A DNA stretch of 64,000 nt from Ancistrus triradiatus (taxonomy: Eukaryota; Chordata; Actinopteri; Siluriformes; Loricariidae). Position 1 is the stretch's first letter; each line of letters starts with the position of its first letter. The notes under the pieces are model-generated. The model did no database searches, was not told where the DNA came from, and worked only from the letters and a program-made list of their open reading frames with translations. The DNA lies in the NCBI GenBank assembly GCA_025084515.1, contig JAJAGP010002227.1, positions 1 through 64,000 of the forward strand, written 5' to 3'. Below, piece after piece: positions 10,648 to 22,392 of this stretch. The position numbers were made by a program, and so were the translations under genes.

Positions 10648-10908
10648 CAGGCCATTTTATTTTTAACATATGTACATTTGTCCCATATGTCAAAGAAAAT
10701 GACATATTTATACTGTACATTAGCAGAGCATCATCACTCAGAACACTTGTACTAAGGAACACACTAATTATTTCACAATGTACATGTCTTACCATAAAAT
10801 GGCCAATCACGTTTGTTGATTTTGTAAAAGAATATAATTCAACCAATTATCAGTCACCCTTCACTGAGACTTAATGCCCTCTCTGACTATGGCTGATGTA
10901 CTGCTGAG

Positions 10909-11081
10909 ATGGCTAAACGAACAAATACGTTTAACGACCAGCTTCAAAAAGAATATACATTTCTGAGTAAACATACGTCGGGAGTGGCTTGCTAGACATG
11001 TGGGGCTAAGTTTAATTTCACACGAAATTCGCAACGATATTATATTACAACATATTCAATTGCACAAAGAAGCCAGAAAAA
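10909..11081 (+). pseudogene. Broken BED-like zinc-finger exon
   Basis: From ATG at 10909 the frame reads MAKRTNTFNDQLQKEY and then a stretch with VAC, an in-frame stop, and TCGAKFNF. After a one-base shift it reads NDIILQHIQLHKEARK. Together this gives the C-x2-C...H-x3-H layout of the BED/C2H2-like finger found at the start of many fish transposon-derived proteins (family knowledge). It is followed at once by a donor-like GTAAGT at 11082. One stop and one frameshift mean it is not functional. It could be the first exon of a dead DNA-transposon gene or of a host gene derived from one. Confidence 0.4.
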
Positions 11082-11369
11082 GTAAGTTCTGTGGTGTGTT
11101 TATAGTGTATGCTGTACAATGTACTGTATCTGTCATATCGTATGTGGATGCAGCAAGTTACTGTCTTGGGGCTGAGTAGCTTGGGCCACTACTCATCCAA
11201 AGTTTCCACATCGACACTACAATACTGTACACACATATAGTATGTTTATAAAATATATATTTTACATCTATGCTCTCAATACTCCAGGTATTGGCACCAT
11301 AGCCCCAGAGACCCTACCAGAAAATATCAGGGTTAACATGTTTAAAAATATGAATGACTATAAATATGG

Positions 11370-11585
11370 TAGGCAGCTCCTCAGGCTCAGGGCAACTGTC
11401 AGAGAACTTGGGTTTGAACCCCAGGCTGGGCTTACTATTTGAAGGTTGGGTTGAGGTGGTTACAGAACCTTGTGGTGGATTGGCACCCTGGCCAGGGTGT
11501 ACCTCTGACTGTGCCTTTGATAAGTGTCCCCCCTAAACTCCCTCAGCATGACCCTGACCAGGGTAAGCAGCTGGGAAACAGGGGG
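11370..11585 (+). mobile_element. tRNA-headed SINE-like repeat, family 3
   Basis: A head with GGTTTGAACCCCAGG (B-box-like) is followed by GATTGGCACCCTGGCCAGGG and CAGGGTAAGCAGCTGG, the pattern of a very common fish repeat. Shorter pieces are at about 40915-41050 and 47945-48030. Confidence 0.5.
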
Positions 11586-12339
11586 AACATGGATTATTTG
11601 GCTTCAACTGTCCTACAATAATTATATTCACATTATATTGTGATCCTGTGGTGACCAAAATGATCTTAGGATCATAGTAGCATGAAGAAATACATTTTGC
11701 TTTAGCCCAAGTTTCGATGTGTCTGTTTGTTTATGTTTTTTCTTACTGCATTTGTAACACACACACACACATAGACACACACATCAAGTGTATCTGTAAA
11801 TGGATTCATGGGCAAAGTCTGTGAATTCTGACAGTGCATGACCGCAGAATAGATGCAGAAAGCAGGCTTTGAATGGAACAGCAGGAAGAGCAGCACAGTA
11901 GATTGAAGGGAAGCAGAGATACCTCTCAGCAGGATACACTTGAAAGGAAGAAAGGACAAGCAGGGAGCAAAAGATCATACACAAATACACACACACTCAT
12001 GCACATGTAAGTCTGATCTCACTGTGAGCCAGACTTCACATTTGGATAGGTCAGAGCATTGTGAGGATGCTATACATAAAACAGTCTTCACAGCAAATAT
12101 CAAAGAATGCCATGTTAAGCTTGATATACAGAATACATAACAGCCTGACAAAAAGCATTTGCATTACTAGCCTAAATTTTTGAATTAGGTGAGCCCAGTA
12201 AAGGGATCGGTGAGTGTGTACAGTATATAACATGATAGATGTATCATAATCTGAAAATAATCTGTAAATATTATTATTTCATATGTACTGTATGTAATAC
12301 AAAATATTTAATATGTACATTAACCCATGTTAATGTGAA
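11586..12339. other. Unassigned DNA with a short CA run
   Basis: A (CA)n run lies at 11759-11771. At 12195-12225 a scrap of the GGGATCGGTGAGTGTGTACAG repeat end is visible. No gene was recognised. Confidence 0.45.
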
Positions 12340-12480
12340 AGCTTAGCGGTTAATGTACTGAACTATGGACCAGACAGTCCGGGGTTCACATCCCACCTCT
12401 GCCGGCTGGCACTGTTGGGGCCTTGAGCAAGGTCCTTAACCCACAATTGCTTGGATTGTAAGACTATCAGTTGTAAGTTT
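12340..12480 (+). mobile_element. V-SINE-like SINE, 3'-truncated
   Basis: TTAGCGGTTAATG (A-box-like), GGTTCACATCCC (B-box-like), then CTTGAGCAAGGTCCTTAACCC and ATTGCTTGGATTGTAAG as in the full copies at 1739-1926 and 34827-35020. The 3' conserved domain is missing. Confidence 0.75.
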
Positions 12481-12800
12481 AGAAGTTATATATTTTTTTT
12501 AGAATCGGCTTATCAAACTGGGTGAAATTTTGAGATATAGTATTGGTATTTACTAGTATTTGCTACACTACTCTGATGATCCAAGTTCTCCCAGCATGAT
12601 TTCCAATATTCCAAAAAGCATCTTCTGATGTTACAGAATTCTTGGCTTTCTCTCTTCAAATGCCCCCATAAATGCTTGATGGGGATTTGGTCAGATGCAA
12701 GAAAGCTCCTCACACTCAGCACTCATTGATCTTCAAATAGTTGTTACTGTAGAAAGCTCTGAAGTGAGTTTGGGTCATTGGCAGCTGCTTTATGAATACT
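12481..12800 (-). pseudogene. Tc1-like transposase C-terminal remnant
   Basis: Minus-strand reading gives SDQIPIKHLWGHLKRESQEF and then a run ending KSCWENLDHQ, matching the Tc1 pattern DLNPIEHLWxxLKxE...W..I..SCW around the catalytic Glu. Here the Glu of PIEH is Lys, so this copy is catalytically dead. No terminal repeats are visible. The neighbouring SINE fragment at 12340-12480 abuts it. Confidence 0.6.
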
Positions 12801-13176
12801 CCACAAAGACCCCCACTAACTATATAAGCCATTCCACTGAATGGGTGCCATTTACATCTCCAGGACATTATGTGCATATATAATTAATATAATTAACTGT
12901 AAAAGATGGCTTATTATAAAGCACTGTGTCCTGTTAATTGAAAATATATAATTAAAAACATTAATAAAAACTACCTAGAACACTAAAAAATAGCATGTCC
13001 CTGGTCTTAACATTAAACTTTACAATGAAATATAGTTATTAAAATCCTTCAGAAATCTTTCTTTCATATTGTGTCACTCCATATCCCATCTATGTCTAAA
13101 CAATTTTATTCATAATAAATCCATAGTATTTACTTTAAAATACACATTTTACTAATGTTCCCAGGTTTTTATTCAG
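12801..13176. other. Unassigned AT-rich DNA
   Basis: Nothing was recognised. The stretch is very AT-rich and leads into a pyrimidine tract before the candidate exon at 13177. Confidence 0.4.
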
Positions 13177-13256
13177 TCCTGTTACCCTAACATATTCTTC
13201 TGGAACACTTGGATCTGTAACATCTGGATCTTCTGAAGACCATGGGGAGACCAAAA
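13177..13256 (+). other. Candidate 80 bp internal exon
   Basis: A pyrimidine-rich acceptor (GGTTTTTATTCAG at 13164-13176) precedes an 80 bp stretch open in one frame, reading PVTLTYSSGTLGSVTSG and then SSEDHGETK. A strong donor GTAAGT follows at 13257. The exon is phase-changing (80 = 26 codons plus 2). I do not recognise the protein, and the Ser/Thr-rich sequence has no known motif. The surrounding DNA is not obviously repetitive. It could be a real host exon or a chance match. Two other frames contain stops. Confidence 0.3.
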
Positions 13257-14603
13257 GTAAGTTCTCTCTTATTTTGTTCTGTGTATTTGATGATATTGTA
13301 ACTATGACTGAGAAGAATCTATTATATGCATGCCATGTGATTACATTTTATACATTTGCTAATTCTGTGCTGAAAACTCAGTAACAGGAGAAAGCTCATT
13401 TTGTTCCAACATGAAATTTGCACTGCGATGTTGCACAATAAACTTCGTATCACTTGTGGCTTTTTAATTCATCCCAGTTATCTGATAGAGTTAAGGTCAG
13501 GACTTTGTGTAAGCTAGCTATCAAAGCAGACAAACAAATTTTATGAACTTTGTTTAAGGAGGGCAGAGCAGAAAGTTCATGAACCACCATGCTGGCTAGG
13601 TGGAAACCTATAAAATTACCATATTAAAAGTCACCGAGGTGTTCAGTACAATCTGTTCTTCTGCTACTGTTATTTAATGGGGATTCCATGCCTGTATGCT
13701 TCATATTAAGAACCGGTTAACACCGAGTGTGACTGGAATAACAGATAACTAATTAGAAGGAGTGTCTATAAACTATTATCCATACAGTCCAATTGTACGT
13801 ATGAGTATGTGCGTTTGAATGGGAAAGACAGCACAATAAAGCCATCAGGATTCAATTAGGTTAACTGGAAATGAATTCCACTATAATGATATTAAGGTTT
13901 TAATAAAACAAAAGGCGATAGCCCCTAGCAGTTTGCACAGCCATGCCGTGCCACAAACCAGCAATGCATATCAACACATTTTCTGACAGATGCTAAAATG
14001 TCCTTGTGAAATTGGCTTAATGGTAAATTTTCGCACCAGCAAGGGTTTCAAAGGCAAGGGAGCATAAGAATGATGAAATATGGCTGAGACACTTTCCAAG
14101 GACAAAGAACCTTCATCGTACGGTGCGCTTAAAGCAGGCAGGCATGATGCAATGCATTCTGTAAGGATGACATGTTCATGTCCTCTGGAAATTAGTCTAA
14201 TTTCTGCTCATGTTGAACTCGTGTGTAACAAAATACATTTCTCACAGAGCCACTACTTCCTCCACTCTTATCTTCTCTATGCCCCCCTCCTTTTTTCATC
14301 TACATCACTTAGTACCACTTTATAATATCTACATGGTATTTGTGAAGAACCTTCCTGTTTGCAGAGACAGTTGTGGTGGCTGTAATTTTATGTGTTTGTT
14401 TGTATCGGTGACCGCACGTGTGTGTAAGTGCACTTGTGTGTGTCTGTGTTAATTTGTCACGCTTGCACAGTATCACGACTAACTTCCAGTATAAATATAG
14501 TGGTCACTACTGTGCCATGTGTGCAGGATTGTGTTTGTTTGATAGTGTGTGTCGTTTCCTTGCTATTTTAAAGCCCAGAGTTGGCATTCCTTACTTTAAG
14601 TTT
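13257..14603. other. Non-repetitive-looking DNA with possible conserved element
   Basis: No transposon signature is seen. 13840-14240 is even in composition, rich in TAAT-type motifs, and lacks simple repeats, which is the texture expected of a vertebrate conserved non-coding element. This is inference only. A loose GT-rich patch lies at 14415-14450. Confidence 0.3.
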
Positions 14604-15838
14604 GTATACTATATAGGCAAAAGTTTGTGGACACCCCTTTTAATTGCAGATAAGCATAATGTAATGACCATCCAACCAACGTTTGTTTGCTTTAACAGCC
14701 AAGGTCTTTAACAATTATGACAAATTATAACAGGAAAATCTGTTTTTCAACTCCAGACGTTGCAGCGGTAAACAGCTGGTCAAATTAAAAACGTTCAGCG
14801 GGTGTATTTTACAGTCTATTTAAGTCATACTTAAGTCATACATTCTTTTTATTTTCATAAATATTGATTTTTACCTAACTACATGCATAAGTAGGAACTA
14901 CATTACAATCTGTGTTGTGCAAGGACACCTTTAAGTTTGAACTCTGCTTAACATTACAAGTGCTTTGCCGGCTTATACCTAGCATGTACCTAGAAGTGCC
15001 GAAAGTTGGTCATTTTACCACTGTGACTTCCTAGTAGCAGCGCCCTGGGTTTACCTACTTAAGTGTTTAAAAGGTAATACTGCATTATTTGCTCTGGGAA
15101 TTAGAGGTATGTTTATTCTTATATTCCATCATGCGCATTTATATTTTGTTTCTATAGTGTGTGTGATTGTTAATGCGTTCTTGTACTTGAAGAACCACAG
15201 TGTTGTGTATGTCCTGGAGGGCTTTGGATGCTGTGTAGATGGTAGCATTCCACTGTTGTTTTCTGCAGTATTAGTGAAAATACCCTTTATATTTAGATTA
15301 CAGTAACTAAGTGACTATGATACTGTCTGGTCAACAGCCATTCCAGAACTTAATGTGGTCATTAAACAGTGCATACCTCTAATGAGCTCTGCTATTTCAG
15401 CAACACTCACTTGTAACAATTTTCACTTTCATAAAAGCATATATTTCTGGATTCTCCACTGAGAAACAGTGGCAGTACACACTGTGTGTGACACGTTTAT
15501 AGGTTTTGGCTTCCAGCAAGTCAGTTCATCAACTTTCTACCCTGCTGTCCTTAAACAAATCTATAGAGAATTGGTTTGCCAACTTTGATTGGGAACTTGG
15601 CTGGCTTGCACAGACCCTTGACCTCAACCCCAGACACTTTGAAAATGCACTGGAATGCCAAAAGTGAGCCAAGGCATATTGTCTACTATCAAAAGCTGGC
15701 CTAACAGTTATGTTCCAAAATGTAGTGGAAAGCCCAACAAAGGCTGTTGTAGCAGGAAAGGGATGGGGGCAAACTCCATACAAATACGTTTAGGTCTCAG
15801 TTTTGGAGTGTCCACAAACTTTTGTTTATATAGTGTAT
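14604..15838 (+). mobile_element. Decayed Tc1/mariner element (TATAGGCAAAAGTTTGTGGACACC ends)
   Basis: Left end TATATAGGCAAAAGTTTGTG near 14610 and right end CCACAAACTTTTGTTTATAT near 15812-15832 are inverted repeats. At 15590-15790 the plus strand retains the transposase C-terminus: TLDLNPRHF (from SPDLNPIEH), then VVESPTK and a GKGWGQTPY-like end. The centre is unrecognisable, so most of the coding region is replaced or eroded. Confidence 0.65.
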
Positions 15839-15839
15839 C

Positions 15840-16474
15840 TGAAGTGTCATATTCCTATTTAAATAAGAACTGTTACATGCTGCTTTACATTACATTACAC
15901 AATAACACACTGCTTTAGATGGATGGAACAGGTGAGCCTTGGGTCCTGTGACCGAATATTTTTGTCCCAATATGTTTTGGGATACTTAGCCTTCACTGTC
16001 CATGGGGCCAGCATTAGTCATGCCTACCTCCAGTGCACTATCCAGTAGGCATGAGAGCTGCTCCCCATTGGTGAGGAGAGAGAGTGTGACAGGTAGACTC
16101 TGAGTATTGACACAGGATCTGGTCCACTCATCAGTTCAATGTCTTGAATTGGCCACCAGACCTGACCTGACCAGTTTTCTGTGAATGCTGTGCCTGACAT
16201 TCCTGTAGCAACAATGCCTGATATTCCCATGGCTCATGTCAATGCTGCAGCACTTGAATGTGTGCCTACCAGTCCTGTTACACCAAGAGCCAATGGGCAG
16301 GGAGCCCACACTGAGTTCAGCTTGGAATAAGACGTCACCATGACAGATCCTTGTCTTGGTCCAAGCTTCTTGGGCCCTTCTAACCTTGGCAGCTGCTTCC
16401 TGCCCTGGCATTATCCATGAAGGGGGATGCACCCTTAGTCATGGAACAAACTTTGCAGCAATTCTGTTCACCAA
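15840..16474. other. Unassigned DNA
   Basis: The sequence is more GC-rich than its surroundings, with a plus-strand patch reading VNAVPDIPVATMPDIPMAHV near 16185-16245. It may be the upstream part of the LINE remnant that follows, but I cannot identify it. Confidence 0.35.
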
Positions 16475-16477
16475 ATT

Positions 16478-17146
16478 TTGAATGTGAAAAGGGAGATTAC
16501 TGTTAGTAAAAGCAGAGTGCTTCAAGCAGGTGTTTATATTGTGTTAATAAATATTTATGCTCAAACTATAGGTGGGGAGAAAGTGGTAATATTAAAAAAA
16601 ATATTTAAGATTCTGACAATTCTGACTGCAGATTTTAACTGCACGCTTGGTGAAGGAAATGGTGAAGAATCACATTTCTTATCATCTTCCACATTAAATA
16701 GACTCAAATCACATTTAATGAGATGGTGGATGTGTTGGTTTGATATGTAAAGGCCACACTGTACACTTGGACAAAAGTATCAGAAGGCAGAGACAGTGCA
16801 GCAAGTCTAGGCAGGTTATATATTGCAAGAGCAGTCAAAAGCAGGGTCACAGATTCTAACATTGTACTATGTGGTTTCACAGTTCACTTTTTTATAGCAC
16901 TTGCTCTAACACTGTTACAAATATAGCCAGAAGCCCATATTGGAAGCGTCACAGAACATTATTACAAGAATAAATATCAATTGTATTGAACAATTTTCAA
17001 TTTTCTATAAAACTGGAGTAGTCAAGACTATGAAAATCTTGGGAAATAGGAAACAAAAAACAAATAAGGATTTTTATGAACAATATGCAAAACTGTCCAC
17101 TATTAATGGTAAACTGTCAAGCCAAGAAAGAGGATGGATGCTTATG
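16478..17146 (+). pseudogene. Decayed LINE (L1/Tx1-like) endonuclease and linker
   Basis: The plus strand reads VLINIYAQTIGGEKVVILKK and then ADFNCTLGEGN, the APE-type endonuclease signature (NIYAP...GDFNCT) with Gly changed to Ala and Pro to Gln. SSTLNRLKSHL follows. Further on, WKRHRTLLQE and FSIFYKT resemble the linker of Tx1/L1-type ORF2. A Tc1 derivative is inserted right after (17149). Weak reading at 18420-18520 (LGLNGPVDIYQEL) may be the start of the RT domain of the same element. Stops and frameshifts are frequent. Confidence 0.5.
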
Positions 17147-17148
17147 TA

Positions 17149-17454
17149 CAGTACTGTGCAAAAGTCTTAGGCCAAAAGTTGACCGTACTACAGTCTGAAT
17201 AAGTTTGATCAAGAATGGTCTTTTTGGAAAGGTAGCAGCCAAGAACCTACTTTTTTCGGAAGGGAAACGGGCAAAAAGGCTATGCTATCATATGCTAATG
17301 CTTATAATGAATTGAATGAAGATCAGTTGATAAGAGTATTATGGAATGACGAATCCAAGTTTGAATTCTGGGTCCGATCGTCAGTAATATGTTATATAAT
17401 GCTCATTATACCATTGCTAAAACAATAAATCTAATGGACCTTAGCACAGTACTG
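17149..17454 (+). mobile_element. Internally deleted Tc1 element (AGTACTGTGCAAAAGTCTTAGGCC ends)
   Basis: Left end CAGTACTGTGCAAAAGTC follows TA, and right end CCTTAGCACAGTACTG closes it. Inside, the plus strand retains RVLWNDESKFEFW, the first catalytic Asp region of a Tc1 transposase. The N-terminal domain and the second half are gone. A second piece of this family is at 41125-41560. Confidence 0.75.
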
Positions 17455-18855
17455 CAAGTGGTGAGACTTTATTATGAGACATAGAGAAATATATGTGTTA
17501 TAAAATGGGGAATAAGACACAGCACTAAGCTACACAATGGTGAGAGCTAGAAGGCTAATTAATGCTAATGATACTCAGATGCATAAAGTACAGAACTAGA
17601 ACTAACAATCACAAACACAATTACTACAGATGCCATAAAGCTACTGTACACAAGACCACAAAGAGCAAGACGTGAGCGCAGAAATACATAAACACACAGT
17701 AAAAGAAGCTACAAAAATGAGCCACCGAGACAGGAGACAGGGGTACACAAGACAGGAATGCATGCAAGAAACAGGAATAGACAAATCATGAACAAGAGTA
17801 AGCGGTGCCAGTAAAGGAGCAAAATAGCAGTGTAAATATTCCAGGGCCACATCGGAAGTGAAGACTATGGAGGGATTAAGTATGGGAAGCACAATTGCAA
17901 TTACATCCAGCTATGGAAAGAGAAAGGGGTCAGAAGGAGCAATGCAGTAGGACTTCCGGGACAATCCAGTGCACGTTATACTGATGTAAACACACAATAT
18001 GTCAAATTGAAAAAGACATACTTCATACTTTATTCTATCAAGTTTAGCTTGTAGCAGCATGATACTGTTTTAACCAGTAATCTAAAAACAAAAAGCAGGC
18101 TCTTGAAGACCTATTGCAAGTCAGAGTAAGGTCCTGCTACCTATTCATGCCTGATATGAACATATCCACTGCATCTTAAAAAGAAACTCAAACAACAAAG
18201 TGTAATGCTCTGTTTGACAATCCTCAGATGGGACAGGAACTTCAGACTTAAAAGAAATGCACCAGGTTGCCTTTTTTTCAGAGCTCTATGGAGCTGAAGA
18301 GGCTGACGTTTGGTGTACATCAGAGCATTTGCAAAAGCTTCCTTCCCTAAACGAATCACAATATGAGAACCTGGACAGGACTCGAATTCCAAGAACTTTC
18401 TGAAGCAGCCCATGAATTGAAACCAGGGTGTGCACTTGGTCTTAATGGACCAGTAGACATTTATCAAGAACTAGAGAAAATCACTGGAAAAATCATTCAT
18501 GACATACTTCACAGTTGTGTTAAACACAGAACATAAGATTGCTCTTTTTGCCTATAGAACGACCATTCAGATATTGTATTGTCAGATATTGTATCAGGTC
18601 AAAACATTTGTGCTGGAAACTTAAGTGAACATATTAAGGAATCTACATACTATATCAGTATAGTGTTAAACAAAGTCAAACCAACATTGAAATGTTCATA
18701 CTAGTTCTTCCACATTATCAGAGGGTATCTTCTAAAAGCAAATCACTATGGTGGCATGAAAAGTGTGTAAAGCCTTTACCAGCAATACCCAACAATATCC
18801 AACAGGGTAAAACTGGATTTACATTCTTAGGAGTATGCCATGGTATGTTAAAAAA
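17455..18855. other. Unassigned DNA, possibly decayed LINE
   Basis: No intact feature. Apart from the weak LINE-like reading near 18420-18520 nothing is recognised. Confidence 0.35.
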
Positions 18856-18859
18856 ATGA

Positions 18860-19412
18860 GTGCTGGATGATTCTAACCACTTCAGTCACACTGATGTGGT
18901 GGCAGTGTGTTGTGCTGGTATGAGTAGATCAGACACAACAGTGCTGCTGGAGTTTTTAAACACCTCAGTGCCACTGCTGGACTGAAAATATTCCGCTTAC
19001 CAAAAAATGTCCAGCCACCAGCAACATGTAGGAAGCATCCTGTGAGCACTGATGAAGGATCAGAGGATGACTAACAAACTGTGCAACAACAGATGAGCTA
19101 CTGTCTTTGACTTTACAGTGAACTGTGTATAAAAACTCCAGCAACTCAACACACTAACACACCGCCACCACAGCAGTGTCACTGCAGTCCTGAAAATGAT
19201 CCACCATCCAAATAATACCTGATCTTTGGTGGTCCTGTGAGGGTCCTGGCCATTCGAGAACAGAGCAAAGGGGACTAACAAAGTATGTAGAGGAACAGAT
19301 GGGCTACAGTCTTTAATTGTACAACTACAAAGTACATGTATATGGTAACCGAAACTGATAATAAACAATGAGAGTAGAAACAAGGAGGTGTACCTAATAA
19401 AGTGATCGGTGA
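18860..19412. mobile_element. Non-autonomous fish DNA repeat with internal inverted symmetry
   Basis: The block GTGTTGTGCTGGTATGAGT / CAGTGCTGCTGGAGTTTTTAA near 18908-18960 is partly mirrored by AAAAACTCCAGCAACTCAAC near 19130. The end ACCTAATAAAGTGATCGGTGAG matches the 8860 and 21255 repeats. A longer relative is at 54480-55075, and a fragment at 21150-21282. Confidence 0.55.
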
Positions 19413-20381
19413 GCATATCTGGCAGGTTGTATAAATAGAAATGGCTGCCATCTTATAAAGGATGAGTATTGATCATCAACGACCTGGTTGCCTCCATGCT
19501 GTGTCAGAGAGGAATGACTGCCCTAAATCCTCCTGCACATTTTATTTCAAGAATCCAGAATGTTCTTCCACTGTTCTACAGCACGGATTGAGTAAGCAAT
19601 ATTATCCACGCTGATAGGGAATGATCTACATCAGAAGTAGAGTTGATGCTTTCAACCTTTAGGCAACTCAGAGATTCATTTACCATCAACACCAGGCGCA
19701 GATGGAGGCTGTCGTGCCTTGTTAGAAATGGGTTGTTGTTTTTGGTGACTGTGGAAAACATTGACCAAAATGGACTTAGCTTGTTATGCATGATTGAGAA
19801 ACTACAAAATGCCCTACCCCTTCAGACTGAATAAATTGAGAGAACTCCTATTTGTTTTCCAGGAATTAATGCAACTACAGTGACAGGATAGTGGGAAGAG
19901 AATGTTTTATAAAACTCATGAACTGGAGATCTACTGGGCAACTTCAAAGAAAGCACTACACAAGTGTTCACTCACATTAAGACACTGCGTGAACTCAATG
20001 AGAGTAGGGCATACTCACACTTGGCCATGCATGTACCATGCTAGAGTACGATTGTCCCTCCTCCATACTCCCCTACTGGCCTCCGCACACTGAGCTTTAA
20101 TGTTTCTGGAGCTTTGCGATGACTGTGCCAACTGCTTGCGCCAATGTGCCACCCTAGTGTATTCAGATGTCTCACCAGCCAGTTGTGTTTTATTTCTGTA
20201 TCTGCATGTGTATTTGGGGACCAAAATCCAATGATAAAAATAGTGGTTTTACTGGACTTAATATTTGAGAAAGTGTTTCAATCTGGTGTTTTCTTCATGT
20301 ATTTAGTTTCTAGATTTTGCATTTTTTTTTAGATTTTGTACATTTTTAATATTTAATATGCAGGTATTAGTGATTTTACGT
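19413..20381. other. Unassigned DNA
   Basis: No gene or repeat was recognised. Confidence 0.4.
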
Positions 20382-20407
20382 CACTCACTCACTCACTCAC
20401 TCACTCA

Positions 20408-20460
<53 letters not shown>
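20382..20460. repeat. Compound (TCAC)n(AC)n microsatellite
   Basis: About seven TCAC units run into about 26 AC units. A separate (CT)n run lies at 20545-20566. Confidence 0.95.
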
Positions 20461-20566
20461 GCAATTCAATTAAGCTATCATAAATCTGAAGTTAGGGAAG
20501 TCAGTTATGAAATATGAGATGCTGCAACCATTTGAATCACAGACTCTCTCTCTCTCTCTCTCTCTC

Positions 20567-22230
20567 CATCATTAACCCTCACCTCAAGGCGTACAGTTCT
20601 GAAAAAAAGAAAGCAGGCCAACCTTAATTTCTGTGAATTTGTTTTTTAAAATCCAGAATTAGCAAAACATCATCATGTTCACATCTGGTTCCACAGACAT
20701 CTGGTAACAGATTTTTTTCTAAAAGTTCCAAAGCAGCAGTATCTCCATGTAATTATCTTTGCAGTTGTTATTTTAAATTATTTTTATTGCAGTTTATTCC
20801 ATTCTTGTATTTACAGCTAGGTCTCAACGCAATAGATGTCTGGACTTTGCCTTGAGTGTTCCATAAACTTCATTTTCTTTTTCATCCTTGCATTTAGTTG
20901 ACCTTTTGGCTTGTGTGGTTGAAATCAGTCTCCTTTTGTATTGCTCACATTCAGCCAAATCCTTAACTGACCTCACATTTGGATCCTCTCACACAAGGGC
21001 ACAACTGGTCCGGTCTCCGCTACTGACCCAACGACCAGTGACTGAAAAACTGAGCTGAGGAAACTTGAATGAAAATACCCTGAAGAGACAAACACAGACA
21101 GATAGGCATCAAATATAGAACAGAACTTGTAGTCTTGGAAGGCTGGGCTTGGGAATGATCAACCACCCAAATAGTACTTGATCTGTGTTGGTCCTGTGGT
21201 GGTCCTGACCATTAGAGAACAGAGTAAAGGAGGCAAACAAAGTATGTATTAGGTGTACCTAATAAAGTGACTGGACAGTGTATGTTTGTAGATATAAAAA
21301 TGCAGTACATTAACTGTAATAGCCATTTAGGATGATAATGAAATACTTCGCTTATTAGTCATTGACCCAAAGCATCCTATCGGTAGCTCGAAAGGTAGCC
21401 TGAACCACATTAGGTCAATATTTTCAGAGTAGCATTTTAAGGCAGCACAACAAACATTTTCTTTTATTCTTTTAAAAAAGTGAGCGTGATTCAAGCTAGC
21501 CAAAACTAAGTTGCTAATCAGCATTCTGTGCTAGCATAGCATAGCTCTCATCTGATGTCTTCATTGAGAGCATGTGCTGCTAGCTAATGGAACATGCTAA
21601 TAAATTAGTGTGGCTGAGACCCGTTAATGATTCTGAGAAATCCCAGCAAGGATCCTCTTATGCTGAGAGCTTGGGGGAGAGACACATGGCAAGAAAATGA
21701 AGGTGGCACTAATTTGTTTTTCACAAGGGATATCTCACTCCCTCTCTTTCCAGAGCACTTTAGGAGCCTGGTTGGAGATGTTCTGGCCCCAGGCTACGCT
21801 CCTTCTTGCTAAACTTCACCCCACACACCATCACAGGCAGCCGCTAAAAGACCTCTGTCATCTACCACCAACGCTCCACCATGAACACCCCATTAACGGC
21901 CCCTGAGGTCAAACTGCATTAGCGGAGCAGATAAAGGAGTCACGTGACTTCCTTCTTGGATTCATATTTAGAGGTGGATTAAGGTCCAAATGGAATATTG
22001 TAATGCACAGTGCAGCACATGAATATGTCCTCCACACTATCTCTGCATGCTGAACACATATTTCATACTTATTACCATACACTAACCCAGTCCCTACAGA
22101 AAACCATACCTTTTTGAAACAGTTCCTTATGTTTTACAGGAGAAATTCAAAAGCTTTATATACTTCCAGCTTTTTATACAGCATTCAAGTAATGACTGGA
22201 AAAACTAATAGTTCTGGCTGAAACTTACTT
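20567..22230. other. Mixed unassigned DNA
   Basis: Contains the repeat fragment at 21150-21282 (GGTCCTGACCATTAGAGAACAG, then ACCTAATAAAGTGACTGG). 21590-21960 is non-repetitive, with ordered composition, and is a weak candidate for a conserved non-coding element. No gene was recognised. Confidence 0.35.
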
Positions 22231-22235
22231 TAAAA

Positions 22236-22293
22236 AAATGTGTGTGTATGTATGTATGTATGTATGTATGTATATATATCCGTACATATAAGT

Positions 22294-22327
<34 letters not shown>

Positions 22328-22332
22328 ATATG

Positions 22333-22390
<58 letters not shown>
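22236..22390. repeat. Compound (TATG)n/(TG)n/(TA)n microsatellite
   Basis: TATG units, a TG run at about 22300-22327 and a TA run at about 22338-22387. The frame-neutral repeats open long frames on both strands that are not genes. Confidence 0.95.
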
Positions 22391-22392
<2 letters not shown>

